NCBI GenBank assembly: GCA_963732335.1
Contig: CAVSZO010000033.1
Coordinates: 102,051-166,050, forward strand
Length of the DNA stretch: 64,000 bases
DNA from: Desertimonas sp963732335
Lineage (GTDB): Bacteria; Actinomycetota; Acidimicrobiia; Acidimicrobiales; Ilumatobacteraceae
Reading direction: 5' to 3'
The notes beneath the pieces are model-generated. The model was not told the origin of the DNA. It did no database searches and saw only the letters and a program-made list of their open reading frames with translations. Below are positions 39,948 to 48,830 of this stretch, piece after piece. A program made the translations under genes and the position numbers. Numbering within the stretch: position 1 is the first letter of the stretch; each line of letters starts with the position of its first letter.

Positions 39948-41998
39948 TCAGCCGGCCGTCGTGGTCGTCGGTGCCGTGGTGGTCGGCGTCGTGTGGTCGT
40001 CGGCGTCACCTCGGGGATCAAGAAGAGCTGATCGATCGTGTGGACGATGCCGTTCGTCCCCGGCGTGTCGGCAGTGACGATCGAGGCGCCGTTGATCGTC
40101 CGTGCGGCCGGATCGACAAACACGGTCTGACCGCTCAGCGTTCTCAGCTGGCTCGGCACGTCGCCCGCGAAGAGCTCGTCGGCGGTGACGGCGCCGGTGA
40201 CGATGTGTGACCGGACGAACTCGTCGAAGGCAGCTGGGTCAGCGACGATCGCGTCCCAGTTGGGGACGCAGGGCGACTGCTGCGTTGGTCGGCACGAACA
40301 CGGTCACGACGTCGTCGCCGTTGATCAGCTGGACCAGCTCCGGACGGGTTCCGATCGCCGCTGCATAGTCGCTGAGCTGCGGATCCTCCTGGATCAACTC
40401 CCAGTCGGTTTGCGTCGGCGCAACGGTCGTCGTCGTCGTGGTGGTCGACGTCGTCGTCGTGGTCGTCGTGGTCGTCGGCGGCTCGGTCGTCGTGGTCGTC
40501 GTGGTCGTCGGCGGCTCGGTCGTCGTCGTCGTCGTTGTCGGCGGCTCGGTCGTCGTCGTAGTAGTTGTCGGCGGCTCGGTCGTCGTCGTCGTCGTCGTCG
40601 GCGGCTCGGTCGTCGTCGTCGTCGTCGTCGTCGGCGGCTCGGTCGTCGTCGTCGTCGTCGTCGGCGGCTCGGTCGTCGTCGTCGTCGTCGTCGGCGGCTC
40701 GGTCGTCGTCGTCGTCGTCGTCGGCGGCTCGGTCGTCGTCGTCGTCGTCGTCGGCGGCTCGGTCGTCGTCGTCGTCGTCGTCGTCGGCGGCTCGGTCGTC
40801 GTCGTCGTCGGCGGCTCGGTCGTCGTCGTCGTGGTCGTCGGCGGCTCGGTCGTCGTCGTCGTCGTCGTCGGCGGCTCGGTCGTCGTCGTCGTCGTCGGCT
40901 CGCGTCGTCGTCGTCTCCGGCTCCGTCGTCGTCGTCGTAGTCGGCCGAGTCGTCGTCGTCTCCGGCTCCGTCGTCGTCGTCGTCGTCGGCCGGTCGTCGT
41001 CGTCTCCGGCTCCGTCGTCGTCGTCGTCGTCGGCCGGGTCGTCGTCGTCTCCGGCTCCGTCGTCGTCGTCGTCGGTCGTCGTCGTCTCCGGCTCCGTCGT
41101 CGTCGTCGTCGTCGGCCGTGTCGTCGTCGTCTCCGGCTCGGTCGTCGTCGTCGTCGTCGGCTCGGTCGTCGTCGTCGTCTCCGGCTCCGTCGTCGTCGTC
41201 TCCGGCTCCGTCGTCGTCGTCTCCGGCTCCGTCGTCGTCGTCGTCGTCGGCTCGCGTCGTCGTCGTCTCCGGCTCGGTCGTCGTCGTCTCCGGCTCGGTC
41301 GTCGTCGTCTCCGGCTCGGTCGTCGTCGTCTCCGGCTCGGTCGTCGTCGGTCTCCGGCTCCGTCGTCGTCGTCTCCGGCTCCGTCGTCGTCGTCGTCGAC
41401 GTCGTTGTCGAGGTTTCCTCCGTTGGCGCCACGGCCGCCGCAACGGTGGTTTCCGGTGCGGTGGTCGTGGTCGTGGTGGTGGTGGTCGTGGACGTTGTCG
41501 TCGAGGTCGACGTCGAGGTGAGGACGTTGACGTTGACGTCGAGGTTGACGTCGTCGAAGCGGGCGTCGACGTTGAAGTTGACGTCGAGGTCGAGGCGGCC
41601 GTCGTGGTCGAGGTGACCGAGGTCGGCAGCGGCCCGGTCGTGACCGACACTGATGGCACCGTCGACGTCGTCGCTGGACCTGACGTCGTGCTCGGACCAG
41701 CTGCGGTTGTGGTCGTGATCTCGGTCTGGGCGGGCAACGAGTCGTCGGTCTGCTCGTCGTCGCCACCGGTGAAGATCACAATGGCGACGATTCCGAGCAC
41801 TACAGCGACAGCGCCAGCGGCGAGAGCGATCAGTGCGCCCGGCTGGTTCCACCAGCCGCCCGGCGGTGGCTCGTACTCCGGTTCGTACTCGGACCCCGGT
41901 CCGTCCCCCGGCCCACCGATCCCGCCGCCACTCCCCGGCGGGGGTGGCGGCATGATCTGCGTCGGGTCGGACGGACCCTGGGGTCCTTGGTCGCTCAC
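39948..41998 (-). CDS. Membrane-anchored fasciclin (FAS1) protein A with Thr/Glu/Pro tandem repeats; frame broken several times
   Basis: About 680 residues. From GTG 41998 it has a Pro/Gly-rich cytosolic part (GPGSEYEPEYEPPPGGWWNQ), one membrane helix (ALIALAAGAVAVVLGIVAIV), a Ser/Thr-rich stretch, a long array of TTTTEPE units, then TTTTTTTEPP units, and a C-terminal FAS1 adhesion domain (DWELIQEDPQLSDYAAAIGT, VVTVFVPTNAAV, SHIVTGAVTADELFAG-like sequence across frame changes near 40250 and 40155, GQTVFVDPAARTINGASIV, IVHTIDQLFLIPEVTP) and a Thr-rich end. FAS1 domains mediate cell-surface adhesion. Its paralogue is at 43670. Exact frames inside the repeats are unreliable. Confidence 0.82.
40433..41395 (-). 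repeat. Coding minisatellite: TTTTTTTEPP and TTTTEPE units
   Basis: Tandem array of GTC-rich units. The left part (to about 40905) has about 14 copies of GGCGGCTCGG separated by runs of GTC, encoding EPP plus seven Thr on the minus strand with a 27-33-base period. The right part has about 15 copies of TCCGGCTC(C/G)G with GTCGTC runs, encoding EPE plus Thr runs. Units keep a length divisible by three with few exceptions (for example near 40905 and 41345), where the frame is lost. Length change by slippage or recombination is likely. Confidence 0.9.
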
Positions 41999-42048
41999 CA
42001 GCGCGCACCTTAGTCGGGGGTCATCCGCCGCCGACTTCGGCGTGGGTT

Positions 42049-42529
42049 CTATGGCGTGACCGGGCGGACGGCGCTGTTGGCGAGCGGCAGCCCGCTGGCG
42101 TCGAGGGCAACAACGAACCACTGACTCGGACCGCTGAGCCGCGGGCCCGGCGCTTCGGGTGGCGGCGCTTGGTCCCAACCACCGAGGACAACCTCGGTGA
42201 CTGCTCCCTGCCACGCCCAGACCGGCACCTGCTCGGCCGTGAGGATGGCGAGCAGGTAGGTCGCGGCGCCGTTCACCGCCGCCCACCGGAACGTCGGGTG
42301 GTCGCCTGCCCCGGACGTCGCCGGCTCCAGTAGGTCGACCGGCGCGAGTCCGACATCGATCGGCTGCCCCGCCTGGTCCGGAGCCGCCACCGTGGTTGCG
42401 GGACCAACCGAACTGGTCGTCGGAGTCGTTGTCGACGGGACTGACGGCGAGGACCCGCCGGCCGGACTGCGGGATGATTCCCACGATGACGAAGCTGATC
42501 ATTCCGGCGGCTAACGCCCGCATGATCAT
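42049..42529 (-). CDS. Secreted protein of unknown function in the fasciclin cluster, frame broken once
   Basis: About 160 residues. From ATG 42529 a signal-like segment (MRALAAGMISFVIVGIIPQS) is followed, after a change near 42400, by PATTVAAPDQAGQPIDVGLA, PTFRWAAVNGAATYLLAILT and VPVWAWQGAVTEVVLGGW. The pattern FRWAAVNGAATYLLAI resembles fibronectin-like or sugar-binding beta sandwiches in outline only; I do not recognise a family. The start overlaps the stop of the upstream secreted-protein gene (ATGA), and FAS1 protein A follows 50 bases downstream, so the four genes form one unit. Confidence 0.6.
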
Positions 42530-43623
42530 CCTCCGGCACACGCTTGGGCTTGGGCGGCGAGTTCGTTGAAACCCAGTGCGTTGGCGCTGAGCGCGACGAT
42601 CGTGCAATCAGCCGTGTTCTCGGTCGCCTGGGCCTCGGCGAGCTTGGCCTCCAGGGCGTCGAGCAACGCCTGGGTCACCTGAGCGTCGAGATCTGGGTCC
42701 GGCGCCGCACCGCCGATGACGCCGATCCGGACGGCCGCGATGGCCAGTGCATGAACGTCGGACGTCGAGTACACGGATGGGTCGGCGAGGACAGTGAGCA
42801 GCAGCTGACCGAAGAGTTCCGCGAAGTATGCGTAGGGCTGCTCGCCAGGCAGCAGGTTCGTGGACGGGTTCGGGCACTGCAGCGACGCGTACAGGTTGGT
42901 GTAGAAGTCCTCGACTCGTTCGACAAAGGCGACGACGTCCGCTGCGGGCGGTTGCCCTGCCGCGAGCAGATTCTGAGCCGTCAACACGAGTTCCGTATAC
43001 GTCTCCTCGAATCCAGCGGCCATTTGGTCGCCGGCTGCTGCGATGCGGTGAGCGGTGAACGGACCGGTCACGTTCGTCGACACGCCAGCGGAGGCCTGGG
43101 CCGCCCGGCCCTCGGTCGCCAGGTCGCCAGACACGACATTGCAGGAGGCTGACGTCGGCGAGAAGGCACCCACGGCTGCCATGTCGTTCTCAACTGGATA
43201 GACGTTGCCTTGCACGGTCACCGATCCACTCATGTGGATGGCTCCTGACAGCTCGACGCGCGCCCCGCTTCCGGCAAGAGGGCCCGACGCCGTGAGGGCG
43301 AACGTTCCCTCGACGCCCTCGGCGGCCGAGCTGATCTCCCCTGCCCAATCCCAGACTCCGTTGACGACAGCACCGTCCGGTGCCACCTCGAGCTCGAAGT
43401 GGAAGGTGATCGGCGCGGCGATGAAGCCGGTCGCTCCAGCGGCGCTGATCCCGCCGGTCAACACCCCGACGCCCTTCCAGATGCCCGGCGGGAATGCCGC
43501 GGTCTGCGGTTCCGCACTCCCCGTGTTCGCCGACGCGGCCCAAGGCGCCAGCGACAGCGCGATGATGATGCTCAGCCCGGCCGAGAGAGCCCGAACCCGT
43601 TTGAAACGACGGAGCACTGGCAC
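42526..43623 (-). CDS. Secreted protein of unknown function in the fasciclin cluster
   Basis: 365 residues, frame intact. GTG 43623 starts a clear signal peptide (VRALSAGLSIIIALSLAPWA ending ASA). The mature part has a beta-rich first half (GIWKGVGVLTGGISAAGATG, ITFHFELEVAPDGAVVNGVW, VELSGAIHMSGSVTVQGNVY) that looks like a sandwich or lipocalin-like barrel, and a helical second half (DQMAAGFEETYTELVLTAQN, VVAFVERVEDFYTNLYASLQ) with four Cys in all that may pair. No family recognised. It is coupled by ATGA to the next small secreted protein and flanked by two fasciclin proteins, so a surface or matrix role is likely. Confidence 0.75.
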   Translation of the reverse strand: MPVLRRFKRVRALSAGLSIIIALSLAPWAASANTGSAEPQTAAFPPGIWKGVGVLTGGISAAGATGFIAAPITFHFELEVAPDGAVVNGVWDWAGEISSAAEGVEGTFALTASGPLAGSGARVELSGAIHMSGSVTVQGNVYPVENDMAAVGAFSPTSASCNVVSGDLATEGRAAQASAGVSTNVTGPFTAHRIAAAGDQMAAGFEETYTELVLTAQNLLAAGQPPAADVVAFVERVEDFYTNLYASLQCPNPSTNLLPGEQPYAYFAELFGQLLLTVLADPSVYSTSDVHALAIAAVRIGVIGGAAPDPDLDAQVTQALLDALEAKLAEAQATENTADCTIVALSANALGFNELAAQAQACAGG

Positions 43624-43669
43624 CACGGGCCAACGGTACGCCCGGGCTCTGAAGGGGTCCTGTGAATAC

Positions 43670-45104
43670 TCAGGACCCCGTCGGTGGATCCGTCGGCGGT
43701 GCGGGCTGCGTCGGAGGCGCGGTCGGCGGTGTGGGCACGAACAACAGGCCGCTGACGCCGTGGATGAACCCGTTCGTGGCGGCCTGGTCGGGCGTGGTGA
43801 TCGAGACGGCGGTGCCATCCTCGGCGGTGACCGTTCCACCGGCGATCATCAACACCTGACCCCCCAGTGTTTCGACCTGACCCTGCGCTTCCAGCCCCGC
43901 GACATCGAGCGCGCCATCGACGACATAGCCGTCGACGAACGCGGCAGCAAGTATCGGGTCATTGAGGATCTCGGCTGGAATGGCACTGTCGGGTGGAGCA
44001 AACACCGTGAAGCTGCCCCCCTCGAGCTGACTCTGCTTGCCGCCCGTGACGATCACCTGGGCGAAGCCCGGGTTGCTGGCCTGAATGGCCTGGAAGGCGT
44101 TCTCGGTAGGGGCGGTCGTGGCCGGCTCGGTGGTGGCCGGCTCGGTCGTCGGCGGCTCGGTCGTCGGCGGCTCGGTCGTCGGCGGCGGGGTCGTCGGCGG
44201 CTCGGTCGTCGGCGCGAGCAGTCGTCGGCGCGCAGTCGTCGGCGCAGCAGTCGTCGGCGCAGCAGTCGTCGGCGCAGCAGTCGTCGGCGCAGCAGTCGTC
44301 GGCGCAGCAGTCGTCGGCGGAGCAGTCGTCGGCGGAGCAGTCGTCGGCGGAGCAGTCGTCGGCGGCGGTGTGGTAGGCGGCACCGCCGGCACCGTCGTCG
44401 CGGTCGTTGGCGGTGCCGTCGTCGGGCGGCGGCGGTCGTGTCGGTGGCGCAGTCGTCGGCGGTGCCGTCGCGGGCGGCACGGCCGGCACCGTCGTCGCCT
44501 GTGACGGCAACGGTCCCGTCGTGAGGGATGGCGATGTCGGCGGAAGCGTCGTCGATGACGTCGTGGTCTGCGGGCGCGGTTGCGACGTCGTCGTGCTGTC
44601 GCCGGTGATCACCGGAAGGCTGTCGTCGGTGCTGTCGCCGTCGCCTCCGGTGAAGACGATGAGGGCGATGATCCCGAGGATGACTGCCGCGGTGCCCGCC
44701 GCCACCGCGATGATCGCGCCGGGCTGCTGCCACCATGGCCCCGGCGGCGGCTCGTATTCCGGTTCGTACTGCCAATCACCTCCGGGTGGCTGACCTCCGT
44801 CGTCGCCACCACCGCCGCCGGCTTGCGGTTGGATGGCGGTCGCGTCGGGGTCGTGGCCCGCCGCGCCACCCGCACCGGCGGCTCCCGCGGCGCCGTACAT
44901 CATCTCGGTCGGCAGGCCCTGGTCGTACGGCTCGAACGGCTCGTCGGGCGATGGAGGCGCCGCGTCCTCGCCGGTCGGCGCGTCCCCGGGCGGCGGTGGT
45001 GGTGGAGGCGGCAGGTCGCCCGGTGGCGGTGGCGGAGGCGCGTCGCCCGAAGGCGGCTCCCACATGCTCGGGGTGTCTTCGGATGGCGGGCCAGCGTCGC
45101 TCAC
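43670..45104 (-). CDS. Membrane-anchored fasciclin (FAS1) protein B with Pro/Thr repeats; frame broken
   Basis: About 478 residues. From GTG 45104 it has a Pro-rich cytosolic part with PPPPPPP runs, the motif DWQYEPEYEPPPGPWWQQPG shared with protein A, and a membrane helix (AIIAVAAGTAAVILGIIALI) followed by VFTGGDGDSTDDSLPV, also shared. Then a repeat region of PTTAP, PTTAA and PTTEP units (44110-44460, frame changes near 44415 and 44215) and a C-terminal FAS1 domain (AFQAIQASNPGFAQVIVTGG, GGSFTVFAPPDSAIPAEILN, VETLGGQVLMIAGGTVTAED, NGFIHGVSGLLFVP). Clearly a paralogue of protein A. First gene of the cluster. Confidence 0.85.
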
Positions 45105-45115
45105 TGGCGGCGATA

Positions 45116-46078
45116 CTAGAAGTAGATGACCTGCTCGGCGGCAGCAGCTGCGTCGTCGAGGTCGGCGGTGTAGGCGCCCGTCGACAAGTACTTCCACCCG
45201 CCATCGGCGACGATGATGACGATCGTGCCGTTGTCGATCTCCTCGGCGACCTTCGCCGCGCCAGCCATCGCCGCCCCGGCGGACAGTCCGGCGAACACGC
45301 CTGCTTCGGTGACCAGTCGACGCGTCCAGAGGATCGACTCCCGCGGCCGGACGACCCGTTTGCGATCGAGCAGCTCGAATCCGTTCCAGTCGTCGAACAC
45401 CGGCGGGATGTAGCCGTCGGCGAGATTCCGCAATCCCTCGACACGTTCACCCTGCGGCGGCTCGATGGCGACGATCTTGACGTCCGGGTTGCGTTCCTTG
45501 AGGAACCGGCCGGTACCCATCAACGTTCCACTGGTGCCGAGACCGGCGACGAAGTGGGTGACCTCCGGGCAGTCGCGCCAGATCTCCGGCCCGGTCCCCT
45601 CGTAGTGCGCCCGTGGATTGGCGTCGTTGGCGTACTGGTACAGGAAGCACCACTCCGGATGCTCGGCGGCGAGCTGCTGCGCCCGGCGCACAGCCCCGTT
45701 CGAGCCCTCCTCGCCCGGGGTGTGGACGATCTCGGCTCCGAACACGGTGAGCATCTGACGGCGCTCGATGGAGACGTTCTCAGGCAACAGCACCTTGATG
45801 GGGTAGCCCTTGAGCTGGGCGATCGCAGCGAGGGCGATCCCCGTGTTGCCGGACGACGGTTCGACGATGACCTGACCTGGACGCAGCCGGCCATGCTTCT
45901 CGGCGTCCTCGATCATGTACTTGGCGATGCGGTCCTTGACGGACCCGAACGGGTTCTGGTTCTCGAGCTTGGCGAGGATGCGCACGTCCGGATTGGGCGA
46001 CAGCACCGAGACGTCGACCAGCGGCGTATTGCCGATGAGGTCGAGCACGCTCTCGTGCACGCTGGCGATCGTCAGCAC
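45116..46078 (-). CDS. cysM: Cysteine synthase (CysM/CysK type)
   Basis: About 320 residues, frame intact. Fold-type II PLP enzyme making cysteine. PLP lysine in LENQNPFGSVKDRIAKYMIE, substrate loop VEPSSGNTGIALAAIAQLKG, the Gly-rich phosphate loop VAGLGTSGTLMGTGRFLKER, and FAGLSAGAAMAGAAKVAEEI. The GSVKDRIAKYMIEDAE block and the neighbouring mec gene point to the CysM of the CysO-dependent route of actinobacteria, in which O-phosphoserine is the substrate; CysK-type use of O-acetylserine cannot be excluded. I use GTG 46078, where the homologous N-terminus begins; the frame is open to 46108. It ends 11 bases before the fasciclin operon start. Confidence 0.9.
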   Translation of the reverse strand: MLTIASVHESVLDLIGNTPLVDVSVLSPNPDVRILAKLENQNPFGSVKDRIAKYMIEDAEKHGRLRPGQVIVEPSSGNTGIALAAIAQLKGYPIKVLLPENVSIERRQMLTVFGAEIVHTPGEEGSNGAVRRAQQLAAEHPEWCFLYQYANDANPRAHYEGTGPEIWRDCPEVTHFVAGLGTSGTLMGTGRFLKERNPDVKIVAIEPPQGERVEGLRNLADGYIPPVFDDWNGFELLDRKRVVRPRESILWTRRLVTEAGVFAGLSAGAAMAGAAKVAEEIDNGTIVIIVADGGWKYLSTGAYTADLDDAAAAAEQVIYF

Positions 46079-46167
46079 CGTCTGCTCCTCGAGTCCAAAC
46101 CGGAACAAATCCGATCCAATTCGTCAACAATCTATCGCACGGCGACCATTCGGCACAGCGCGGGCGA

Positions 46168-46569
46168 TCAGACGACGATGACGGGTTCCTCGGTGACCGG
46201 CACCGTCGACGACGTGGTAGCTACGGATCTCCGGGCTCTCCCGCTTGAGCCCGACGATGACGTAGTGCCACTGCGGGTCGGGAGCCTGGGCGATGTCGGT
46301 CGGGCTCGGGTACGGCTCGGTGTGCGTGTGGCTGTGCACCACGCCGACGATCTCCCACCCATTCGACTCGGCGTCGCGCTCGGCACGCAGGTGATCCAGA
46401 GGATCGACCGTGTAGACCCTGGCCGACTCGGCGACGTTACGACACGGATAGAACCGCGCGACCGCGTGGTCGCCGGAGTTGCCGCGAGCAGCCCGCAACA
46501 CTCGTAGGGATATGCGTCGTAGGCCGCTGCCACCGCGGCGTCGATGACGTCGCGGGGAAGCGCCAACAC
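46168..46569 (-). CDS. mec: JAMM/MPN metalloprotease Mec (CysO-cysteine peptidase), frame broken twice
   Basis: About 133 residues. Zinc isopeptidase of the JAB1/MPN family which, in mycobacteria, releases cysteine from the carrier CysO. From GTG 46569: LPRDVIDAAVAAAYDAYPYE (catalytic Glu-type end, then CCGLLA), a frame change near 46475, ARFYPCRNVAESARVYTVDP, the zinc motif VVHSHTHTEPYPSPTD (HxH and the SxxD Asp), and HYVIVGLKRESPEIRSYHVV; a second change near 46205 gives the tail TEEPVIVV. It is 89 bases upstream of cysM. No ThiS-like cysO gene lies between them, unlike mycobacteria. Confidence 0.88.
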   Translation of the reverse strand: MLALPRDVIDAAVAAAYDAYPYECCGLLAATPATTRSRGSIRVVTSPSRPGSTRSILWITCVPSATPSRMGGRSSAWCTATRTPSRTRARPTSPRLPTRSGTTSSSGSSGRARRSVATTSSTVPVTEEPVIVV

Positions 46570-46639
46570 GCCCGCACCCTACCGACGCACGACCGGCCGG
46601 TCATGCGCCCACGTCGCGGCGGATATCGTCGATCGCCCC

Positions 46640-47134
46640 ATGGCTGCCACTCGCAAGCACGTCGATCGTTCCGGCACGAAGCTGATTGCCCGGAATCGCC
46701 GCGCTCGTCACGACTACAGCGTTCTCGACACGGTGGAGGCAGGAGTCGTTCTCCACGGCAGCGAGGTGAAGAGCCTGCGCGGCGGCCAGGTCCAGCTCGC
46801 CGACGGATTCGCCCGCTACGACCGCGGTGAATTGTGGCTCGAGGGTGTTCACATCGCGCCCTACCAGTTCGCCACCGGCGTCGGGGCGCACGATCCCGAC
46901 CGCCGGCGCAAGCTGCTACTCCATCGCGCCGAGATCGACCGCCTGCAGGAGCGTGTCGCCCAGGAGCGGCTCACATTGGTCCCGCTCAGCCTGTACTTCC
47001 ACGATGGTCGAGCCAAGATCGAGCTCGCCCTGGGCAAGGGCCGGCAGAAGGCCGACAAGCGCCAAGCAATCGCCGAACGCGACTCGAAGCGGGAGATCGA
47101 ACGGGCCCTCGGCCGCCGCGCCAAGGAGCAGTAG
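46640..47134 (+). CDS. smpB: SsrA-binding protein SmpB
   Basis: 164 residues, frame intact. Partner of tmRNA in trans-translation. From ATG 46640: KLIARNRRARHDYSVLDTVE, AGVVLHGSEVKSLRGGQVQL, HIAPYQFATGVGAHDPDRRR, KLLLHRAEIDRLQERVAQER, YFHDGRAKIELALGKGRQKA and the basic C-terminal helix RDSKREIERALGRRAKEQ that enters the ribosomal mRNA channel. The ssrA gene lies 380 bases downstream on the same strand, with the DUF427 gene in between. Divergent from mec. Confidence 0.96.
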   Translation: MAATRKHVDRSGTKLIARNRRARHDYSVLDTVEAGVVLHGSEVKSLRGGQVQLADGFARYDRGELWLEGVHIAPYQFATGVGAHDPDRRRKLLLHRAEIDRLQERVAQERLTLVPLSLYFHDGRAKIELALGKGRQKADKRQAIAERDSKREIERALGRRAKEQ

Positions 47135-47180
47135 CCCCTGTCACAGAACGGGTCCGCCGGTCCCGGCGCAGACTGTCACG

Positions 47181-47480
47181 GTGAGAGCCACCCTGAACGG
47201 CGTGCTGCTGGCGGAGGCACCCGAGGACCAGACCATCACCATCGAGGGCAATGCCTACTTCCCGCCAGATGCCGTGCGGCGCGAACTGCTGGAACCGAGC
47301 CCGACCCCCTACCACTGCCCATGGAAGGGCGACTGCCAGTACTTCACGGTGCGCACCGGCGACGGCGTCTATGTCGACCGAGCTTGGTCGTACCCCGACC
47401 CGATCCCGTCGTCGCTGGACATCGTCGGCAAGGACTACACCGATTATGTGGCGTTCTGGCGAGAGGTCGAAGTCGGATGA
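47181..47480 (+). CDS. DUF427 domain protein
   Basis: 99 residues. The compact beta-rich DUF427 fold is visible: VRATLNGVLLAEAPEDQTIT, IEGNAYFPPDAVRRELLEPS, PTPYHCPWKGDCQYFTVRTG and AWSYPDPIPSSLDIVGKDYT, DYVAFWREVEV. The paired CPWKGD...Y motif is the family hallmark. Function unknown; structures suggest a small-molecule-binding pocket. The start is GTG 47181, because the family N-terminus follows. It sits between smpB and ssrA; nothing suggests it is part of trans-translation. Confidence 0.88.
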   Translation: MRATLNGVLLAEAPEDQTITIEGNAYFPPDAVRRELLEPSPTPYHCPWKGDCQYFTVRTGDGVYVDRAWSYPDPIPSSLDIVGKDYTDYVAFWREVEVG

Positions 47481-47517
47481 CCCCCGCTCATCGATAGACT
47501 GGCTGTTCTCAACTCAC

Positions 47518-47903
47518 GGGGCTGACAGGTTTCGACGTCAGTAACGAGGGACGAGGACGCGACCCGAGTTGCTCAGACTCGCTAAACGGGGCACCAAAAA
47601 GAATTGCCAAGACGCAGTTCGCTCTCGCCGCCTGATCTCAGGTAGGTGACGAGTCATCGTGAGCAGCAATGCCACACGGGGCCGGTCCACCGCAGCCCGG
47701 CAACAGAAGCGGAGGATGACGGTGGGAAAGACCACTGACGGCCGGAAAGACGGCTGACACCCGGCAAAGACCGGGCGTGGGTGGAACCCTCGGGGACCAC
47801 CAACCGACCCGCCGGTGAGGCAGCGACAGCCTCGAAGCCGGGAACGGTCGTAGCGGTTTCGTCCACCGGCTGATGGACGGGGGTTCGATTCCCCCCAGCT
47901 CCA
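47518..47903 (+). ncRNA. ssrA: Transfer-messenger RNA (tmRNA)
   Basis: One-piece tmRNA of about 386 bases. The 5' end GGGGCTGACAGGTTTCGAC and the 3' end TTCGATTCCCCCCAGCTCCA form the tRNA-Ala-like acceptor and T arm with an encoded CCA. The mRNA-like part GCACCAAAAAGAATTGCC ... GCTCTCGCCGCCTGA encodes a tag ending AKTQFALAA and a stop; starting at the GCA codon the tag would be APKRIAKTQFALAA. The remaining sequence holds the pseudoknots (for example the GGGAAAGACC region). ssrA lies just after smpB and a DUF427 gene, and is followed by a repeat-filled, gene-poor region; tmRNA genes are common integration sites. Confidence 0.96.
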
Positions 47904-48711
47904 CTCGCGTAAATTGTGCCATCTGCCAGGTGTCGCCGCCGTCCTCGGCCAGTTCGGGCCGTCGTTCCGTGAGGCTCGCCGATCGCCACGAGTTGGCTCG
48001 AATCGTTCCGGACAGCGAGTGGGCCACTCAGTCAGACGGGTGAACCGGCGCCGACAACGGCTCCAATGGTATGTGCGCCGCCGAGACCGGTCTCCCACCC
48101 ATACATCGTCGAAGCGCTCACCGTGTTACATCTCACCGAGCGTCTACCGGACGGTGTGACACCATGGTCAGCGGGTTGAACCGGCGCCGACGACGGCTCC
48201 AATGGTATGTACGCCGCCGGCACCGGTTCCCCACTTCCCGTACGTTCTGGGACCGCTCGACGGTTCACGGAGTGTGCCGGACGCTGGTCGCCGGACTCAA
48301 CCTTTCGAGTGAACTGCGACCGAATCGGCGGGGGATGAGGCGGTTCGGCGCTCGTCCGTGATCCGGCTGCAGCAGACGCGCACTCAATGCTGCGGCGAGG
48401 ATCGTGCGGGATCTCCGTGCCTCTCCAATTCCCTGCCCCGAACCGAGCGCGCTGCCCCCTCTTGTGGACTGTCCGCCATGTCCGCCTTGTTCGCCGTCCC
48501 CCGACAACCTGCTGGAATGCATCGGCGGTAGACCCTGAAACCCGCCCGGCGGCATGGATAGTCGCGGACGGCGGGTCGGGAAGGGCACCTCCCCCTCCCC
48601 CGACCTGCCGCTCGACTGAGGCGTCCCGGAGCAGCGATCTCGCAATCGCCGCCGGAACAGAAGCCTCCGCCGTCTTCCGCGATGGCCGCCGCCATCGCAG
48701 GTCGCCTGAGA
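47904..48711. other. Gene-poor region after ssrA with decayed coding remnants
   Basis: No convincing complete gene in about 800 bases. Two of three copies of a 60-base repeat lie here (48038-48100 and 48177-48240). On the minus strand they encode the C-terminal pieces GLGGAHTIGAVVGAGSPV-stop (ending at 48032) and GAGGVHTIGAVVGAGSTR-stop. They look like ends of former paralogues of the lipoprotein gene at 48712. No duplicated tmRNA 3' end (att site) is visible, so an integrated element cannot be shown. Confidence 0.6.
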
Positions 48712-48830
48712 CTAATGCCACGACGTGGCCCCCGAGTGACGGCCAACGCGTACCCTCGCGTCGGCGAACCGGCGCCAACCACGGCTCCAATGGTTGTTGC
48801 CGCCGACGCCGGATTCCACTTCCAATTCGT
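48038..48830 (-). repeat. Three direct copies of a 60-base coding repeat (TIGAVVGAGS module)
   Basis: Copies at about 48038-48100, 48177-48240 and 48768-48830 share (plus strand) GAACCGGCGCC then CGGCTCCAATGGT and GCCGCCG. On the minus strand each encodes GG-x-x-TIGAVVGAGS; the third copy needs one extra base to stay in phase. The first two are followed by a stop within three codons. Spacings between copies differ (about 140 and 590 bases), so these are not simple tandem repeats but ends of repeated genes. Confidence 0.75.

Noticed and set aside
40433..41395. CRISPR array
   Set aside because: Repeats are short, GTC-rich and directly adjacent without unique spacers, and they encode a Thr-rich stalk; no cas genes in the window.
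40185..42059. Long plus-strand and alternative-frame ORFs over the fasciclin repeat array (Val-, Arg- or Ser-rich)
   Set aside because: They are translations of the GTC-rich minisatellite in other frames; only the minus-strand Thr/Glu/Pro frame joins a membrane helix and a FAS1 domain.
47518..48240. Integrated element at ssrA with att sites
   Set aside because: No integrase and no second copy of the tmRNA 3' end is visible downstream; only repeats are seen, so the idea cannot be supported.
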